A DNA stretch of 64,000 nucleotides from a virus. Position 1 is the stretch's first letter. Every line of letters begins with the position of its first letter. The stretch is from IMG/VR virus record IMGVR_UViG_3300029258_004290, positions 1 to 64,000 of that record; one strand, written 5' to 3'. The notes below the pieces were generated by a model. The model was not told where the DNA came from and searched no databases. It worked only from the letters and a program-made list of their open reading frames with translations. Below are positions 15,526 to 23,068 of the stretch, piece after piece. The position numbers and the translations under genes were made by a program.

Positions 15526-16071
15526 ATGATGAGGATCACGAGTAAGCGGAAGTGGTACGAGGTCGACGCGACCGGGCTGTTCAACCGGCCCCGACTGCAC
15601 ACGTGGCGGGAGTTCAAGGCGCTTCGCGGCAAGGACTGCGACGCCAAGCGGGGCTTCGGCGTCCGCTGGCTCGAGCCCGGACACGAGTGGTTAGGCGTGA
15701 TGACCTGGCACCAGGCGGTCTTCGTCCTGCTGGCGGGTATCAGGCTGGGGCACTACGCACCTGGGGACTTCCTGGTCTCGGAGTGCACGCCGATCGGCAG
15801 CCTGGTCGTGCAGGGTGAGGCGGCCTGGGTCGGCGGGCTCTTCCAATGTATTGCGTCGACTGTCAAGTTGCCCATGCGAGAGGCGTTCAAGCTCGGGACA
15901 TTCCAGGCGACGCGTGCGTGGCTTCGCGCGGCGATGGGGGGCGAGGACTACGGGAGGCTGATGGAGACGCTCGAGCAGTGGCCCGGGCACGCGGTGGAGT
16001 TCACGCTCTTCAATGAGCGGGTCGGTATACACCGCGAGCGGCTCGTCGTCTGGGAGGTCAGGTGCTACTGA
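15526..16071 (+). CDS. unknown protein
   Basis: This is a 181-residue mixed alpha/beta protein rich in Trp (WHQAVFVLLAGIRLGHYAPG, QATRAWLRAAMG). There is no signal peptide; the hydrophobic stretch near 60-78 is too mixed for a confident membrane span. AAGGTAAGG lies just upstream of two possible ATG starts (15526, 15529). It opens a new block of small genes after the lytic enzyme. I do not recognise a family. Confidence 0.65.
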   Translation: MMRITSKRKWYEVDATGLFNRPRLHTWREFKALRGKDCDAKRGFGVRWLEPGHEWLGVMTWHQAVFVLLAGIRLGHYAPGDFLVSECTPIGSLVVQGEAAWVGGLFQCIASTVKLPMREAFKLGTFQATRAWLRAAMGGEDYGRLMETLEQWPGHAVEFTLFNERVGIHRERLVVWEVRCY

Positions 16072-16214
16072 AGAAGGGACACGGCGGGGAGGCGTCCGCC
16101 TCCGGGGGCGCGGTAGGGCGCCGAGGGAGGGCTCGCTCGGCGGCGCCCCCCGCCGACATCCCCCAGCGGACAGGCGACGAGGGGCGCCTGTCCGCGCTGG
16201 GAGGGGGACACTGA
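16062..16214 (+). CDS. possible small protein across a structured gap
   Basis: A 50-codon frame begins at a GTG overlapping the end of the previous gene and stops with TGATG on the next start, a coupled arrangement typical here. The product is Gly/Ala/Arg/Pro-rich without a recognisable fold, and the same DNA forms several strong hairpins. It is therefore uncertain whether this 142-base gap is coding or a structured leader. Confidence 0.3.
   Translation: MLLKKGHGGEASASGGAVGRRGRARSAAPPADIPQRTGDEGRLSALGGGH
16162..16201 (+). promoter_or_regulatory. strong RNA hairpin before a zinc-ribbon gene
   Basis: CCCAGCGGACAGGCG (16162-16176) faces CGCCTGTCCGC, then G, then CTGGG (16185-16201). This gives an 11-bp perfect stem extended by four pairs after a bulge. 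It ends just ahead of the ribosome site of the gene at 16214, so it could attenuate or protect that mRNA. There is no U tract. Confidence 0.45.
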
Positions 16215-16444
16215 TGTTCGGATACGAGGAGCGGCCGGCCAGGCAGATCGAGCCGAGCCTGTACTTCGTGTTCCACCTCTGCGAAGGGTGCGGCCTCGCG
16301 GTCCCGCGCTTCATGCTCGAGGGCGTCGTCGACGTCATCGAGTGCCCGAGGTGCGGCGCGCGCCGGCGCTTCGCGGCCCTTTGCGGGCACGTGGGCTTCG
16401 TGGAGGTGCACGGCCCGACGAAGGCATGGAAAAAGGATGCCTAA
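16214..16444 (+). CDS. small zinc-ribbon protein
   Basis: This 76-residue protein has two CxxC pairs, CEGC and CPRC, about 25 residues apart, the classic zinc-ribbon arrangement. A further Cys-Gly-His follows. GGGAGGGGG lies 8 bases before the ATG. The end overlaps the next zinc protein by 8 bases. Zinc ribbons of this size bind nucleic acid or RNA polymerase; the target is unknown. Confidence 0.65.
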   Translation: MFGYEERPARQIEPSLYFVFHLCEGCGLAVPRFMLEGVVDVIECPRCGARRRFAALCGHVGFVEVHGPTKAWKKDA

Positions 16445-17102
16445 CCTGCACGAGTTCTACCGGCGAATGTGCGGGCCGCAGCGGTGGTATCCCGGCCAAG
16501 GGGACCCCGTCGAGGGCGAGGAGATGTTCGAGAAGCGGGTAGGCTGGAAGCCGAATCCGGGAGAATCCGCGGCCTCCCTGCGTCGGTGGGCGCACGGCGC
16601 GGGCCTGGAATTGATCGAGCCGACGCCTGACGAGCGGGTCGAGCTCCTGACATCGGGCCACCACACGCGGTGCCCGGCGTGCGGCCTGGTGCAAGACCTC
16701 TCCTTCCTTCAGGTGTACCTGCGAGACAGAGAGCCGTCGCTCGACGCGTGCAGCCGCATCAGCGTCTACTGCGGGAGGTGCCAGCTCAAGACGGAGTACG
16801 AGAGGTTCCAGCAGCGGCGGTGGGTCCGGGGACAGGACATCTGCACAACCGAGTGCGGGAGGCCGGACTCGACGAGCCTCTACGCCTGGGCCACCCGCGC
16901 GTGCCGCGGCCATATCGCCGCGGCGCTCGGGGACAGGTACGCGACGTGCGCACTGTGCGGAACGGTCTGGGCGCTGATCTGGGGGAAAGGTCGCTTCGCC
17001 GCTTCCGTGGTCGGAAAAGTGGCTGTCGAGGAGAAGGACCTTAACGGCATCGCGACCGTGAGCGTCGGGGGAGAGGCAAGGGAATGGCGGTCCGGTGGGT
17101 GA
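16437..17102 (+). CDS. multi-zinc-ribbon protein, unknown function
   Basis: This 221-residue protein has several Cys pairs: CPAC (about 80), CGRC (about 111), CTTEC and CALC (about 166), enough for two zinc sites. The N-terminal 60 residues are helical and charged (MPNLHEFYRRM). It follows another zinc ribbon with an 8-base overlap. The specific family is not recognised; nucleic-acid or protein binding is likely. Confidence 0.65.
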   Translation: MPNLHEFYRRMCGPQRWYPGQGDPVEGEEMFEKRVGWKPNPGESAASLRRWAHGAGLELIEPTPDERVELLTSGHHTRCPACGLVQDLSFLQVYLRDREPSLDACSRISVYCGRCQLKTEYERFQQRRWVRGQDICTTECGRPDSTSLYAWATRACRGHIAAALGDRYATCALCGTVWALIWGKGRFAASVVGKVAVEEKDLNGIATVSVGGEAREWRSGG

Positions 17103-17236
17103 AGCGGGAGTTCTTCAGCTCGCTCACGAAGCACACGTGGGTGTGGGTGATACAGAGGGGAGATCGGGAGCAGAACCGGCAGATGGCCTACGCGGCCATT
17201 TTCGCGCAGAACGAGAGGGAGAGAAGGAAGAACTGA
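17084..17236 (+). CDS. small basic protein
   Basis: A 50-residue frame starts at ATG 17084, inside the previous gene, and ends TGATG on the next. The product has an aromatic N-terminal half (WVKREFFSSLTKHTWVWVIQ) and a charged C-terminal helix. The Trp/Val beta-like stretch and tight coupling at both ends support it as a real gene. The function is unknown. Confidence 0.5.
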   Translation: MAVRWVKREFFSSLTKHTWVWVIQRGDREQNRQMAYAAIFAQNERERRKN

Positions 17237-17538
17237 TGGGAACGAAGTTCGAGACGTGGATCGAGCCGGGCGACAAGGCCTGGGCCGTGGTGAGGCGCGC
17301 CCCCGGGGGCCGCGCGTCGACGCGGTGGGACGTCCTGCGTGTGAGGGTCGAGGTCGTTGAGGCGATCGCCGGCGTGCAGATCGAGCCGGCGTTGACGGCC
17401 CGGGTGGCGGAGCTGGCCAAGCAGGGGGTGCGCGGCAAGCTCGTCGCGTTGAGCGGGACCTACATCGTCCCGGCGAGCCAGGTGCTCAGGACCAAGAAGG
17501 AGGCGGACGAGTGGCTGCGAAGACGACGGCGCCAGTAG
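17236..17538 (+). CDS. small unknown protein
   Basis: This is a 100-residue alpha/beta protein ending in a run of Arg (EWLRRRRRQ). The ATG overlaps the stop of the upstream 50-codon gene, and GAGAGGGAGAGAAGG supplies a ribosome site. An earlier in-frame GTG at 17095 would extend it, but that extension is covered by the upstream gene. No family is recognised. Confidence 0.6.
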   Translation: MGTKFETWIEPGDKAWAVVRRAPGGRASTRWDVLRVRVEVVEAIAGVQIEPALTARVAELAKQGVRGKLVALSGTYIVPASQVLRTKKEADEWLRRRRRQ

Positions 17539-17768
17539 CCCCGGTGCGCGGGGACATCGCGGAGAAGGTCGCGGAGGCCCTGCGCTCGGCCCAGGAGAAG
17601 GCCGGCATCTCCAGGTCGGAGCTAGCCAGGCGCGCCGGCAAGAGGCCCGGGTACGTGACCAACCTCATGCGGGGCCAGGTCAACCCCACGGTCCTGACGG
17701 TGGCGCAGCTCGCCCACGCGATGGACTGCGAGCTCTGGATCCTCCTGGCGCCGAGGCGGGCCGGGTGA
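17511..17768 (+). CDS. XRE-type helix-turn-helix protein
   Basis: This 85-residue protein has a Cro/CI-type DNA-binding domain: AQEKAGISRSELARRAGKRP, then GYVTNLMRG and TVAQLAHAMDCEL. The GTG start is in the tail of the previous gene. With no dimerisation or cleavage domain and no integrase nearby, it is more likely a local regulator than a lysogeny repressor. Its operators are not identified. Confidence 0.75.
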   Translation: MAAKTTAPVAPVRGDIAEKVAEALRSAQEKAGISRSELARRAGKRPGYVTNLMRGQVNPTVLTVAQLAHAMDCELWILLAPRRAG

Positions 17769-18379
17769 GGGCGTCCTGGCGCCAGGCCGAGTCGTTCGTC
17801 GTCGTCGACACGGAGACCGGCGGCTTCAGCCCGAGGCGGGACGCCGTGATGCAGATCGCGGCGGTGTACTACGTCGGCGGTAGGTCGCACGACTCCTTCG
17901 AGACGCTTGTCAAGCCGGCTCGGGGCCTGCGCGTGACGGAGCGCGCCGTGGCGGTGCACGGCATCCAGCTCGAGCGCGCGATGGACGAGGGGCTCGAGGA
18001 GGCGGAGGCGTTCCGCCGGCTGCAGGCGTTCTACGAGAAGAACACCGGCTGCAGGAAGGACAAGGAGAAGCGGCCTTGGACGATCGGGCAGAATGTGAAG
18101 TTCGACATCGACTTCCTCTACCAGGTGGGAGAGCGCGTTCGGACGCCGCTGTGGTACTTCGTCGACCCGGCGAAGGTGCTGGACGTGCTGCAGTTCTACC
18201 GGTCGGCCCAGTACGTGGGCCTGGCGCCGAGCGGGAGCGGGAAGCTCGAGGTGATGGCGAAGGGGCTCGGTGTCCCGGTCGTCAAGTTGCACGACGCCCT
18301 CGAGGACTGCCGCGCGACGGCGGCGGTGTTCCTGGAGCTGCGTAGGCGGTTCCTGCACAGGATCGAGAATGGAGGCTGA
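17765..18379 (+). CDS. DnaQ-like 3'-5' exonuclease (DEDDh)
   Basis: This 204-residue protein has the exonuclease motifs VDTETG (Asp15, Glu17), NVKFDIDFL (motif II Asp) and HDALEDC (His176, Asp181). Such free-standing enzymes proofread or trim RNA and DNA ends. The polymerase at 8586 has its own proofreading domain, so this may act in repair or RNA turnover. It starts within the stop of the XRE gene (GTGA). Confidence 0.85.
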   Translation: MRASWRQAESFVVVDTETGGFSPRRDAVMQIAAVYYVGGRSHDSFETLVKPARGLRVTERAVAVHGIQLERAMDEGLEEAEAFRRLQAFYEKNTGCRKDKEKRPWTIGQNVKFDIDFLYQVGERVRTPLWYFVDPAKVLDVLQFYRSAQYVGLAPSGSGKLEVMAKGLGVPVVKLHDALEDCRATAAVFLELRRRFLHRIENGG

Positions 18380-18380
18380 C

Positions 18381-18740
18381 ATGGGCGGGGAAAAGGACAG
18401 TCTGTACGGAAGGCCGGAGCTGGGGCCGCCGGTGACGGCGACGCTTCACCTGGACGGGCTCCGGGGCCACGTCTTCCACATACTTGAGCCGATGCTCGAC
18501 CAGCAGGCGGAGGCCTGCCGGGACGCGGTCAAGAAGGCGATCGAGCGGTACGACCTCGAGGGCGCGGTGGCGGACATCGTCTACCGGAAGATGCACGCGA
18601 CTCTGGAGGCCTCCCTCGGGAGGATGGTGGAGGACGCCGTCGAGCGGGCCACCCGCAGCGGGAAGTGGAACCTGCAGCAGGACATCGAGCGCCGCGTCGA
18701 GGCGGCGATGGAGGGGTTGGGAAATGCGGATAATCAATAA
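18381..18740 (+). CDS. helical protein, unknown function
   Basis: This 119-residue amphipathic helical protein (DQQAEACRDAVKKAIERYDL, EASLGRMVEDAVERA) could form a coiled coil. ATG 18381 is chosen for GGAGG five bases upstream; ATG 18369 would add four residues. It overlaps thyX by 17 bases. Confidence 0.55.
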   Translation: MGGEKDSLYGRPELGPPVTATLHLDGLRGHVFHILEPMLDQQAEACRDAVKKAIERYDLEGAVADIVYRKMHATLEASLGRMVEDAVERATRSGKWNLQQDIERRVEAAMEGLGNADNQ

Positions 18741-19440
18741 GGGGCGGGCGGAGATTGTCGACATGACGCCGCGGCCGCTCGAGGCGATCGAGAGGGCCGG
18801 GCGCACGTGCTACCGGTCGGAGGACAAGATCACGGAGGGGAGCGCGAGGCGGTTCGTCGCGCAGCTCCTGCTCAGGGGGCACCACGCGATGATCGAGATG
18901 GCGGGCTTCACCGCCCGCTTCTGCGACATCAGCAGGGGGGTGTCGCACGCCCTGGTTCGGCACCGGCTCGCGTCAATGGCGCAGGAGTCGACGATCTGGA
19001 TGGACTACTCGAGGAAGGGCGAGCTCGGCTTCGTGCCGAACGACCTGCCGCTGGATGAAAAAATTTTTGAAACCGGGCGAGAGGCCGGGTACGAATATAC
19101 GTGGACGCTGCGGCAATGGCTTGAGTTGACAGAGGCGGTGTACCTCGGTCTGCGGAAGATGGGGTACAAGCCGCGGTCGGCGCGGCAGGTCCTTCCCATC
19201 GGGACGAGGACGGAGCTGGTGTTCCGCGCGAACATGAGGCAGTGGCGGCACATCTTCGCGGTGAGGTCGGACCCGACCGACCACCCCGAGACGAGGGCGG
19301 CGGTGCACCAGCTCCTCTGCAAGGCACAGGCCGCGGTGCCGGTCATGTTCGATGACTTCGTGTCGGAGGTGGGGTCGTACGAGGTGAGGCAGATCAGCCC
19401 GCGCGAGGCGTGGGGAGAAATAGCCGGAGGTAAGGCATGA
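18724..19440 (+). CDS. thyX: flavin-dependent thymidylate synthase
   Basis: This 238-residue enzyme converts dUMP to dTMP using FAD and methylene-tetrahydrofolate. The signature RHRx7S is present (Arg79, His80, Arg81, then Ser89). A conserved YSEQS-like region is replaced here by CYRSEDKITE. The middle has an insert of unusually AT-rich codons (near 19058-19075, GATGAAAAAATTTTTGAAAC). It feeds thymidine synthesis together with dCMP deaminase at 20415. Confidence 0.9.
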   Translation: MRIINKGRAEIVDMTPRPLEAIERAGRTCYRSEDKITEGSARRFVAQLLLRGHHAMIEMAGFTARFCDISRGVSHALVRHRLASMAQESTIWMDYSRKGELGFVPNDLPLDEKIFETGREAGYEYTWTLRQWLELTEAVYLGLRKMGYKPRSARQVLPIGTRTELVFRANMRQWRHIFAVRSDPTDHPETRAAVHQLLCKAQAAVPVMFDDFVSEVGSYEVRQISPREAWGEIAGGKA

Positions 19441-19760
19441 ACGACAAGGACAGGGACCTGCTCTACGCGCAGATCGCGGACAAGGCGGAGGCGGAGCTGC
19501 GCCGGGCGCACGTGAAGTTCGGCGACCCGCCGACGCTGCCGCACGCAGTGGAGATCCTGAAGGAGGAGGTCAGCGAGATCGTGGCCATCGCGCGCGGCCG
19601 GGACTGGGGCGGCTCGATGCTGACGCGGCTCGAGCAGGAGGCGACGCAGACCGCCGCCATGGCGCTCAAGATCATGGTGTGGGCGGCGCGCGCCAGGAAG
19701 AAGCTGCAGGCGGACCCGAACGCGAACCTGCAGTGGCCGCTGGGCGACGAGGACTGGTAG
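19437..19760 (+). CDS. MazG-like nucleotide pyrophosphohydrolase
   Basis: This 107-residue all-helical protein has the EExxE element of the MazG/dUTPase-2 fold (KEEVSEI) followed by EQEATQTAAMALKI, where the second metal motif is expected. Family members hydrolyse NTPs or lower alarmone levels in infected cells. The second motif is degenerate, so activity is uncertain. ATGA overlap with thyX supports a nucleotide-metabolism role. Confidence 0.6.
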   Translation: MNDKDRDLLYAQIADKAEAELRRAHVKFGDPPTLPHAVEILKEEVSEIVAIARGRDWGGSMLTRLEQEATQTAAMALKIMVWAARARKKLQADPNANLQWPLGDEDW

Positions 19761-19764
19761 GCCC

Positions 19765-20388
19765 GTGGACACGGTGAGCAAGGCGAAGCGCTCCGAGATC
19801 ATGAGCAGGATCCGGAGCCGGGACACGAAGCCGGAGCTGGCCCTGGCGGAGGAGCTGCGGAGGGCCGCGGACCCCGGGCTGCCGTTCGAGAGGGACGCCG
19901 GGGACGTGGACGGCCGGCCGGACTTCGCGTTCCGGCAGGTCAGGCTCGCCGTGTTCGTGGACGGCTGCTTCTTCCACGGCTGCCCGCGGCACTACAAGGA
20001 GCCGAAGTCGAACGTCGCCTTCTGGCGGGGCAAGATCGCCAGGAACAGGGAGCGGGACCGCCAGGTGCGGCGCCGGCTGAACTACCTGGGCTGGTCGGTG
20101 ATGCGGGTCTGGGAGCACGAGGTCCGGCGCGACCCCGCGGCCGTCGCCGGTCGCGTCCTGGCCCGCGCCAGGAGGGCCCCGGGGGCCCGGGCGTGGTTCC
20201 GGACCGGCTCGTACGCGGCCATGCGCCGGAAGGCCCGTCACGGGGCCTCCGCGGGCCTCTGCGGGCGCGCCGCCAGTCGCGCGAGGATGGCCCGTGCCGC
20301 ATCCGCCCCGCCGGGGGTACAGACACACTGCCGGGCCCAAAACGCGGCCATGGCGGCCGTCCTCGCGCGAACGGGGGCTATCCGGTGA
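19765..20388 (+). CDS. Vsr-type very short patch repair endonuclease
   Basis: This 207-residue protein has residues 1-140 matching Vsr: DTVSKAKRSEIMSRIRSRDT, GRPDFAF, VFVDGCFFHGCP, FWRGKIARN and VMRVWEHEV. Vsr nicks T:G mismatches made by deamination of methylcytosine. The C-terminal 65 residues are Ala/Arg-rich, low in complexity and not part of the family. No cytosine methyltransferase is present in the window, so it may act on host-type methylation or have a new target. Confidence 0.85.
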   Translation: MDTVSKAKRSEIMSRIRSRDTKPELALAEELRRAADPGLPFERDAGDVDGRPDFAFRQVRLAVFVDGCFFHGCPRHYKEPKSNVAFWRGKIARNRERDRQVRRRLNYLGWSVMRVWEHEVRRDPAAVAGRVLARARRAPGARAWFRTGSYAAMRRKARHGASAGLCGRAASRARMARAASAPPGVQTHCRAQNAAMAAVLARTGAIR

Positions 20389-20414
20389 GGGACCACAGAC
20401 AGGGGGAAATGGCG

Positions 20415-20897
20415 ATGACGGGGAGGGCACGGATCACCACCAGCCAGATGCTGGGGAAGCTGGCCAGGGTCGCGGCCGAGCGGAGCGCGTGCCTCCGGCA
20501 CCAGCACGGGGCGGTCGTGGCGGTGGACGGCATGGTCGTCTCGACCGGGTACAACGGCCCGCCGCGGGGGTTCCCGCACTGCGCGGCCTGCGCCAGGGAC
20601 CGGCACGAGCCCGGGACCAGGGAGCGGCTCGAGTCGTGCCATGCGGTGCACGCGGAGGCGAACGCCCTGCTGCAGGCCGGGCCCAGGGCGAGGGGCGGCG
20701 ACATGTACGTGACCGGGGTCCCGTGCCGGAACTGCGCCAGGCTGATTGTCCAGGCGGGGGTGAGGCGCGTGTACGTGGTCGGGGGCTTTGAGCTGGGTGA
20801 GAATGCGTGGGACGCGGCCAAGGTGTTCGCGGCGGTGTCGGTCGGCTTCTGCTGCCTGGACCTGAAGACCGGGAGCGTGACGTACTGGAGGGAATGA
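20415..20897 (+). CDS. deoxycytidylate deaminase
   Basis: This 160-residue zinc enzyme converts dCMP to dUMP for ThyX. The zinc ligands and proton-shuttling Glu are in HAE (79-81) and PCxxC (Cys104, Cys107). ATG 20415 has AGGGGG eight bases upstream; ATG 20409 or the GTG at 20385 that overlaps the Vsr stop are alternatives. The product is close to typical dCMP deaminase length. Confidence 0.9.
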   Translation: MTGRARITTSQMLGKLARVAAERSACLRHQHGAVVAVDGMVVSTGYNGPPRGFPHCAACARDRHEPGTRERLESCHAVHAEANALLQAGPRARGGDMYVTGVPCRNCARLIVQAGVRRVYVVGGFELGENAWDAAKVFAAVSVGFCCLDLKTGSVTYWRE

Positions 20898-21097
20898 TGG
20901 GCACCACGATGACAGTCAAGCAGGCGATAGCGGTGTGCGGGGAGAGCGGCGCCGGCGGCGGCTTCTATGTGGATGCGCAGCCGGTCATAGCGTCGATCGC
21001 GCGGCGGCTCAGCGTCGCGCTCGGGAAGAAGGAATGGGGCTTGGTGCGAAAGCTGCGCAACGAGGTCGCGGAGCTTTCGAAGGCGGCGAAGTCCTAG
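20897..21097 (+). CDS. small helical protein
   Basis: This 66-residue protein (TVKQAIAVCGESGAGGGF, then ALGKKEWGLVRKLRNEVAEL) starts at an ATG overlapping the deaminase stop. It is amphipathic and helical with no recognised family. It closes the nucleotide-metabolism block, followed by a 47-base gap without a clear signal. Confidence 0.5.
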   Translation: MGTTMTVKQAIAVCGESGAGGGFYVDAQPVIASIARRLSVALGKKEWGLVRKLRNEVAELSKAAKS

Positions 21098-21144
21098 TCT
21101 CCGATACCGCTAAGGGTTTGCCGGTGTGCAGGAAGGGGATCGGA

Positions 21145-21903
21145 ATGCCCAAGACACTAGCGAACCGGAAGAAGACAAGCTCCAGGGTGAAAGCCCTGGG
21201 CAACAGGTACTCGAGCGAGGAGCGGAAGCGCCTGGCTAGGCTGCCGGCGGAGAAGCTAAACAGGGAGGAGGGGTTCGTCGCGGCGCGGCAGCGCGCCGGG
21301 CGCGGAGGCAACGGCGGCTTCAACCTCAACAGGAAGAACCGCAACGGCCTCACGCTGCAGCAGGAGCGGTACGCCGAGCGGCTGGTCTACGGCGGAGAGA
21401 CGAAACGATTGAGCGAGTGGGCCGAGGTCGTCGGCGTCTCTACCAACACGATCGTCCGCTGGCACAAGGAGAAGCCGTTCGTCGAGAGGGTGAATGCGCT
21501 CCAGGCGGAGAGGCGCGAGGCGATGCAGCGCGCGATGTTCGGGAAGGTGATGCCGGTCATCGAGCAGCTCGAGCGGATCATCCAAATGGACCCGACATAC
21601 GAGGAGACGAAGTACGGGAAGGACGACTACGAGGTCCACACCAAGCGGGCGGACGCGAAGATCGTGGAGCAGCAGAGGCTGGCGATCCAGGACTTCTTCG
21701 CCCTGCTCGGGATGAGCGCGCCGAAGGACGACCGGCAGACGCTCTTCCACTTCCAGCAGGTCGTCACGAACTACCACGCCGCCGGCGGGGACAAGTCGGA
21801 GGCGGAGATCAGGCGGGAGCTGCTCGAGCTCCGGGCGCTCGAGCCCGGGGAGCCGCTCGACGACGACAGGACGATCGACGCCGAGAGCGTCGAGGAGGGG
21901 TGA
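21145..21903 (+). CDS. probable small terminase subunit
   Basis: This 252-residue protein has a basic N-terminus. Residues 89-110 (LSEWAEVVGVSTNTIVRWHK) form a helix-turn-helix, and long helices follow (ERREAMQRAMFGKVMPVIEQ) as in terminase small subunits and phBC6A51-type proteins. An acidic C-terminus ends the chain. Small terminases recognise packaging sites and regulate the motor. AGGAAGGGG precedes the ATG. The large subunit is 4.5 kb downstream, unusually far, so the call rests on fold and module position. Confidence 0.6.
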   Translation: MPKTLANRKKTSSRVKALGNRYSSEERKRLARLPAEKLNREEGFVAARQRAGRGGNGGFNLNRKNRNGLTLQQERYAERLVYGGETKRLSEWAEVVGVSTNTIVRWHKEKPFVERVNALQAERREAMQRAMFGKVMPVIEQLERIIQMDPTYEETKYGKDDYEVHTKRADAKIVEQQRLAIQDFFALLGMSAPKDDRQTLFHFQQVVTNYHAAGGDKSEAEIRRELLELRALEPGEPLDDDRTIDAESVEEG

Positions 21904-21904
21904 C

Positions 21905-22147
21905 ATGGCGGGGCCTGAACAGACCTGGGTGCGGCTGACGGGGGCGGACGGCTCCTGCCTGACGTACAGGCTGGACAAGGTCGCCGGGTGGGGGCCGGCG
22001 GGGGAGGCTGTGAAGGCGGAAAACCCCGGCGTGGAGAGCGTGGTCGAGCTTGACCTGCCCGGAGGCGACGTCCTCCTGGTGCGGGAGAAGATCGAGGAGA
22101 TCGACGCGCTCGTGCGGTCCGCGACCGACGCGGCGAGGAAAGCATGA
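21905..22147 (+). CDS. FlbD-like small beta protein (first of three)
   Basis: This 80-residue protein has a beta pattern WVRLTGADGSCLTYRLDKVA, then VVELDLPGGDVLLVREKIEE. That matches the layout of FlbD-type proteins (V.LT..DG....L..I..V......V....G..I.V.E....V). Two neighbours, at 22144 and 22721, show the same layout, indicating local duplication. FlbD-like proteins are small and of unclear biochemical role. Confidence 0.5.
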   Translation: MAGPEQTWVRLTGADGSCLTYRLDKVAGWGPAGEAVKAENPGVESVVELDLPGGDVLLVREKIEEIDALVRSATDAARKA

Positions 22148-22356
22148 GCGGCGAGAGGGGCCTCGTCCGCGTGACCGCCGACAGCGGGTGCGCGCTCTCG
22201 TTCCCGGTCGAGGACCTCGAGAGGATCGAGCCGGGCGAGGGCGGCGGCTGCCGCCTGTGGGTGCAGGGCTACCAACAGCCGTTTCAGCTGCGCAACGCAA
22301 AGGCAGTGGTGCGCCGGCGGATTGACCGGGCCCTGGCCGAGAGGAGGGAGCGTTGA
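22144..22356 (+). CDS. FlbD-like small beta protein (second of three)
   Basis: This 70-residue protein (LVRVTADSGCALSFPVEDLE, RIEPGEGGGCRLWVQGY, then NAKAVVRRRIDRAL) repeats the pattern of its upstream neighbour. It is coupled to it by an ATGA overlap. It ends in an Arg-rich tail. The function is unknown. Confidence 0.5.
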   Translation: MSGERGLVRVTADSGCALSFPVEDLERIEPGEGGGCRLWVQGYQQPFQLRNAKAVVRRRIDRALAERRER

Positions 22357-22730
22357 TACACTGCGATGAGATCGAGCGCGTTCGGGTGGGGCAATCGTGC
22401 CGGGCGCCGAGCAAGGAGGACGCGAACATTCTGGTTGACGTGCCGGGGATGGAGACGCGGTGGGTGGAGCGGCAATACTACGCCCGCTGCGACGAGTGCG
22501 ACGTGCTGGACGAGGTGGGCGAGCCGGCGGGGCACCGGTACCCCTCGGCGCGCCAGGCCAGGATGGCCGCCGTCCGGGACCGGGGCTGGATGTACGAGTT
22601 CAAGGTCGACGACCTGCTCTGCCCCAAGTGCGCGCTGAGGCTCTACCCCGGCGTGTACCAGGCGATCAGGAGGGCCACGAACAGGCCCGTGACCGAGGAG
22701 GAGCGAAAGGAGGCCGGGCTATGCGGGTAG
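22353..22730 (+). CDS. zinc-ribbon protein
   Basis: This 125-residue protein starts at TTG 22353 with a strong GAGGAGGGAG site. The pairs CDEC and CPKC are about 47 residues apart, and the segment between them is ARQARMAAVRDRGWMYEF. This wide spacing suggests a treble-clef or ribbon with an insert. The end overlaps the third FlbD-like gene by 10 bases. The function is unknown. Confidence 0.6.
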   Translation: MIHCDEIERVRVGQSCRAPSKEDANILVDVPGMETRWVERQYYARCDECDVLDEVGEPAGHRYPSARQARMAAVRDRGWMYEFKVDDLLCPKCALRLYPGVYQAIRRATNRPVTEEERKEAGLCG

Positions 22731-23068
22731 ACGGCTGGATCGAGGTGACGGAGCCCGACGGCAATGTCCTAGGGCTGCCGCTGCGCGCCATAAGGAAGGT
22801 CGAGGGCGGGGACAAGACCGCCACCATCTTCACGGACGCGTACGACCCGATCCACGTGGAGGAGACGGTCGCCTCGGTGCTCTCGAAGATCAGGGCGGAG
22901 GAGGATCGGACGCGGCCGCTCGCTTACTCGTGGCAACGGTGGTGGAGCCCGTTGTGGTGTCCGCCTGGTTGGCCGTACACGACGGTTGACGCGCCGAACT
23001 CCTCCGGCGCGATACAAGGAAGCGTGGTCATCAATGGGGTGACGTATGAGGCGAAGCGTGAATGCTGA
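22721..23068 (+). CDS. FlbD-like protein with extra C-terminal region (third of three)
   Basis: This 115-residue protein has residues 6-60 repeating the FlbD-like pattern (WIEVTEPDGNVLGLPLRAIR, KVEGGDKTATI, VEETVASVLSKI). The C-terminal 50 residues are Trp/Pro-rich and unique. GAAAGGAGG precedes the ATG. A duplicated origin with the genes at 21905 and 22144 is inferred from pattern only. Confidence 0.5.
   Translation: MRVDGWIEVTEPDGNVLGLPLRAIRKVEGGDKTATIFTDAYDPIHVEETVASVLSKIRAEEDRTRPLAYSWQRWWSPLWCPPGWPYTTVDAPNSSGAIQGSVVINGVTYEAKREC

Noticed and set aside
17511-17768. A possible lysogeny repressor (XRE protein)
   Set aside because: There is no divergent partner promoter, integrase or attachment site, and all genes run one way. 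It is better regarded as a small regulator.
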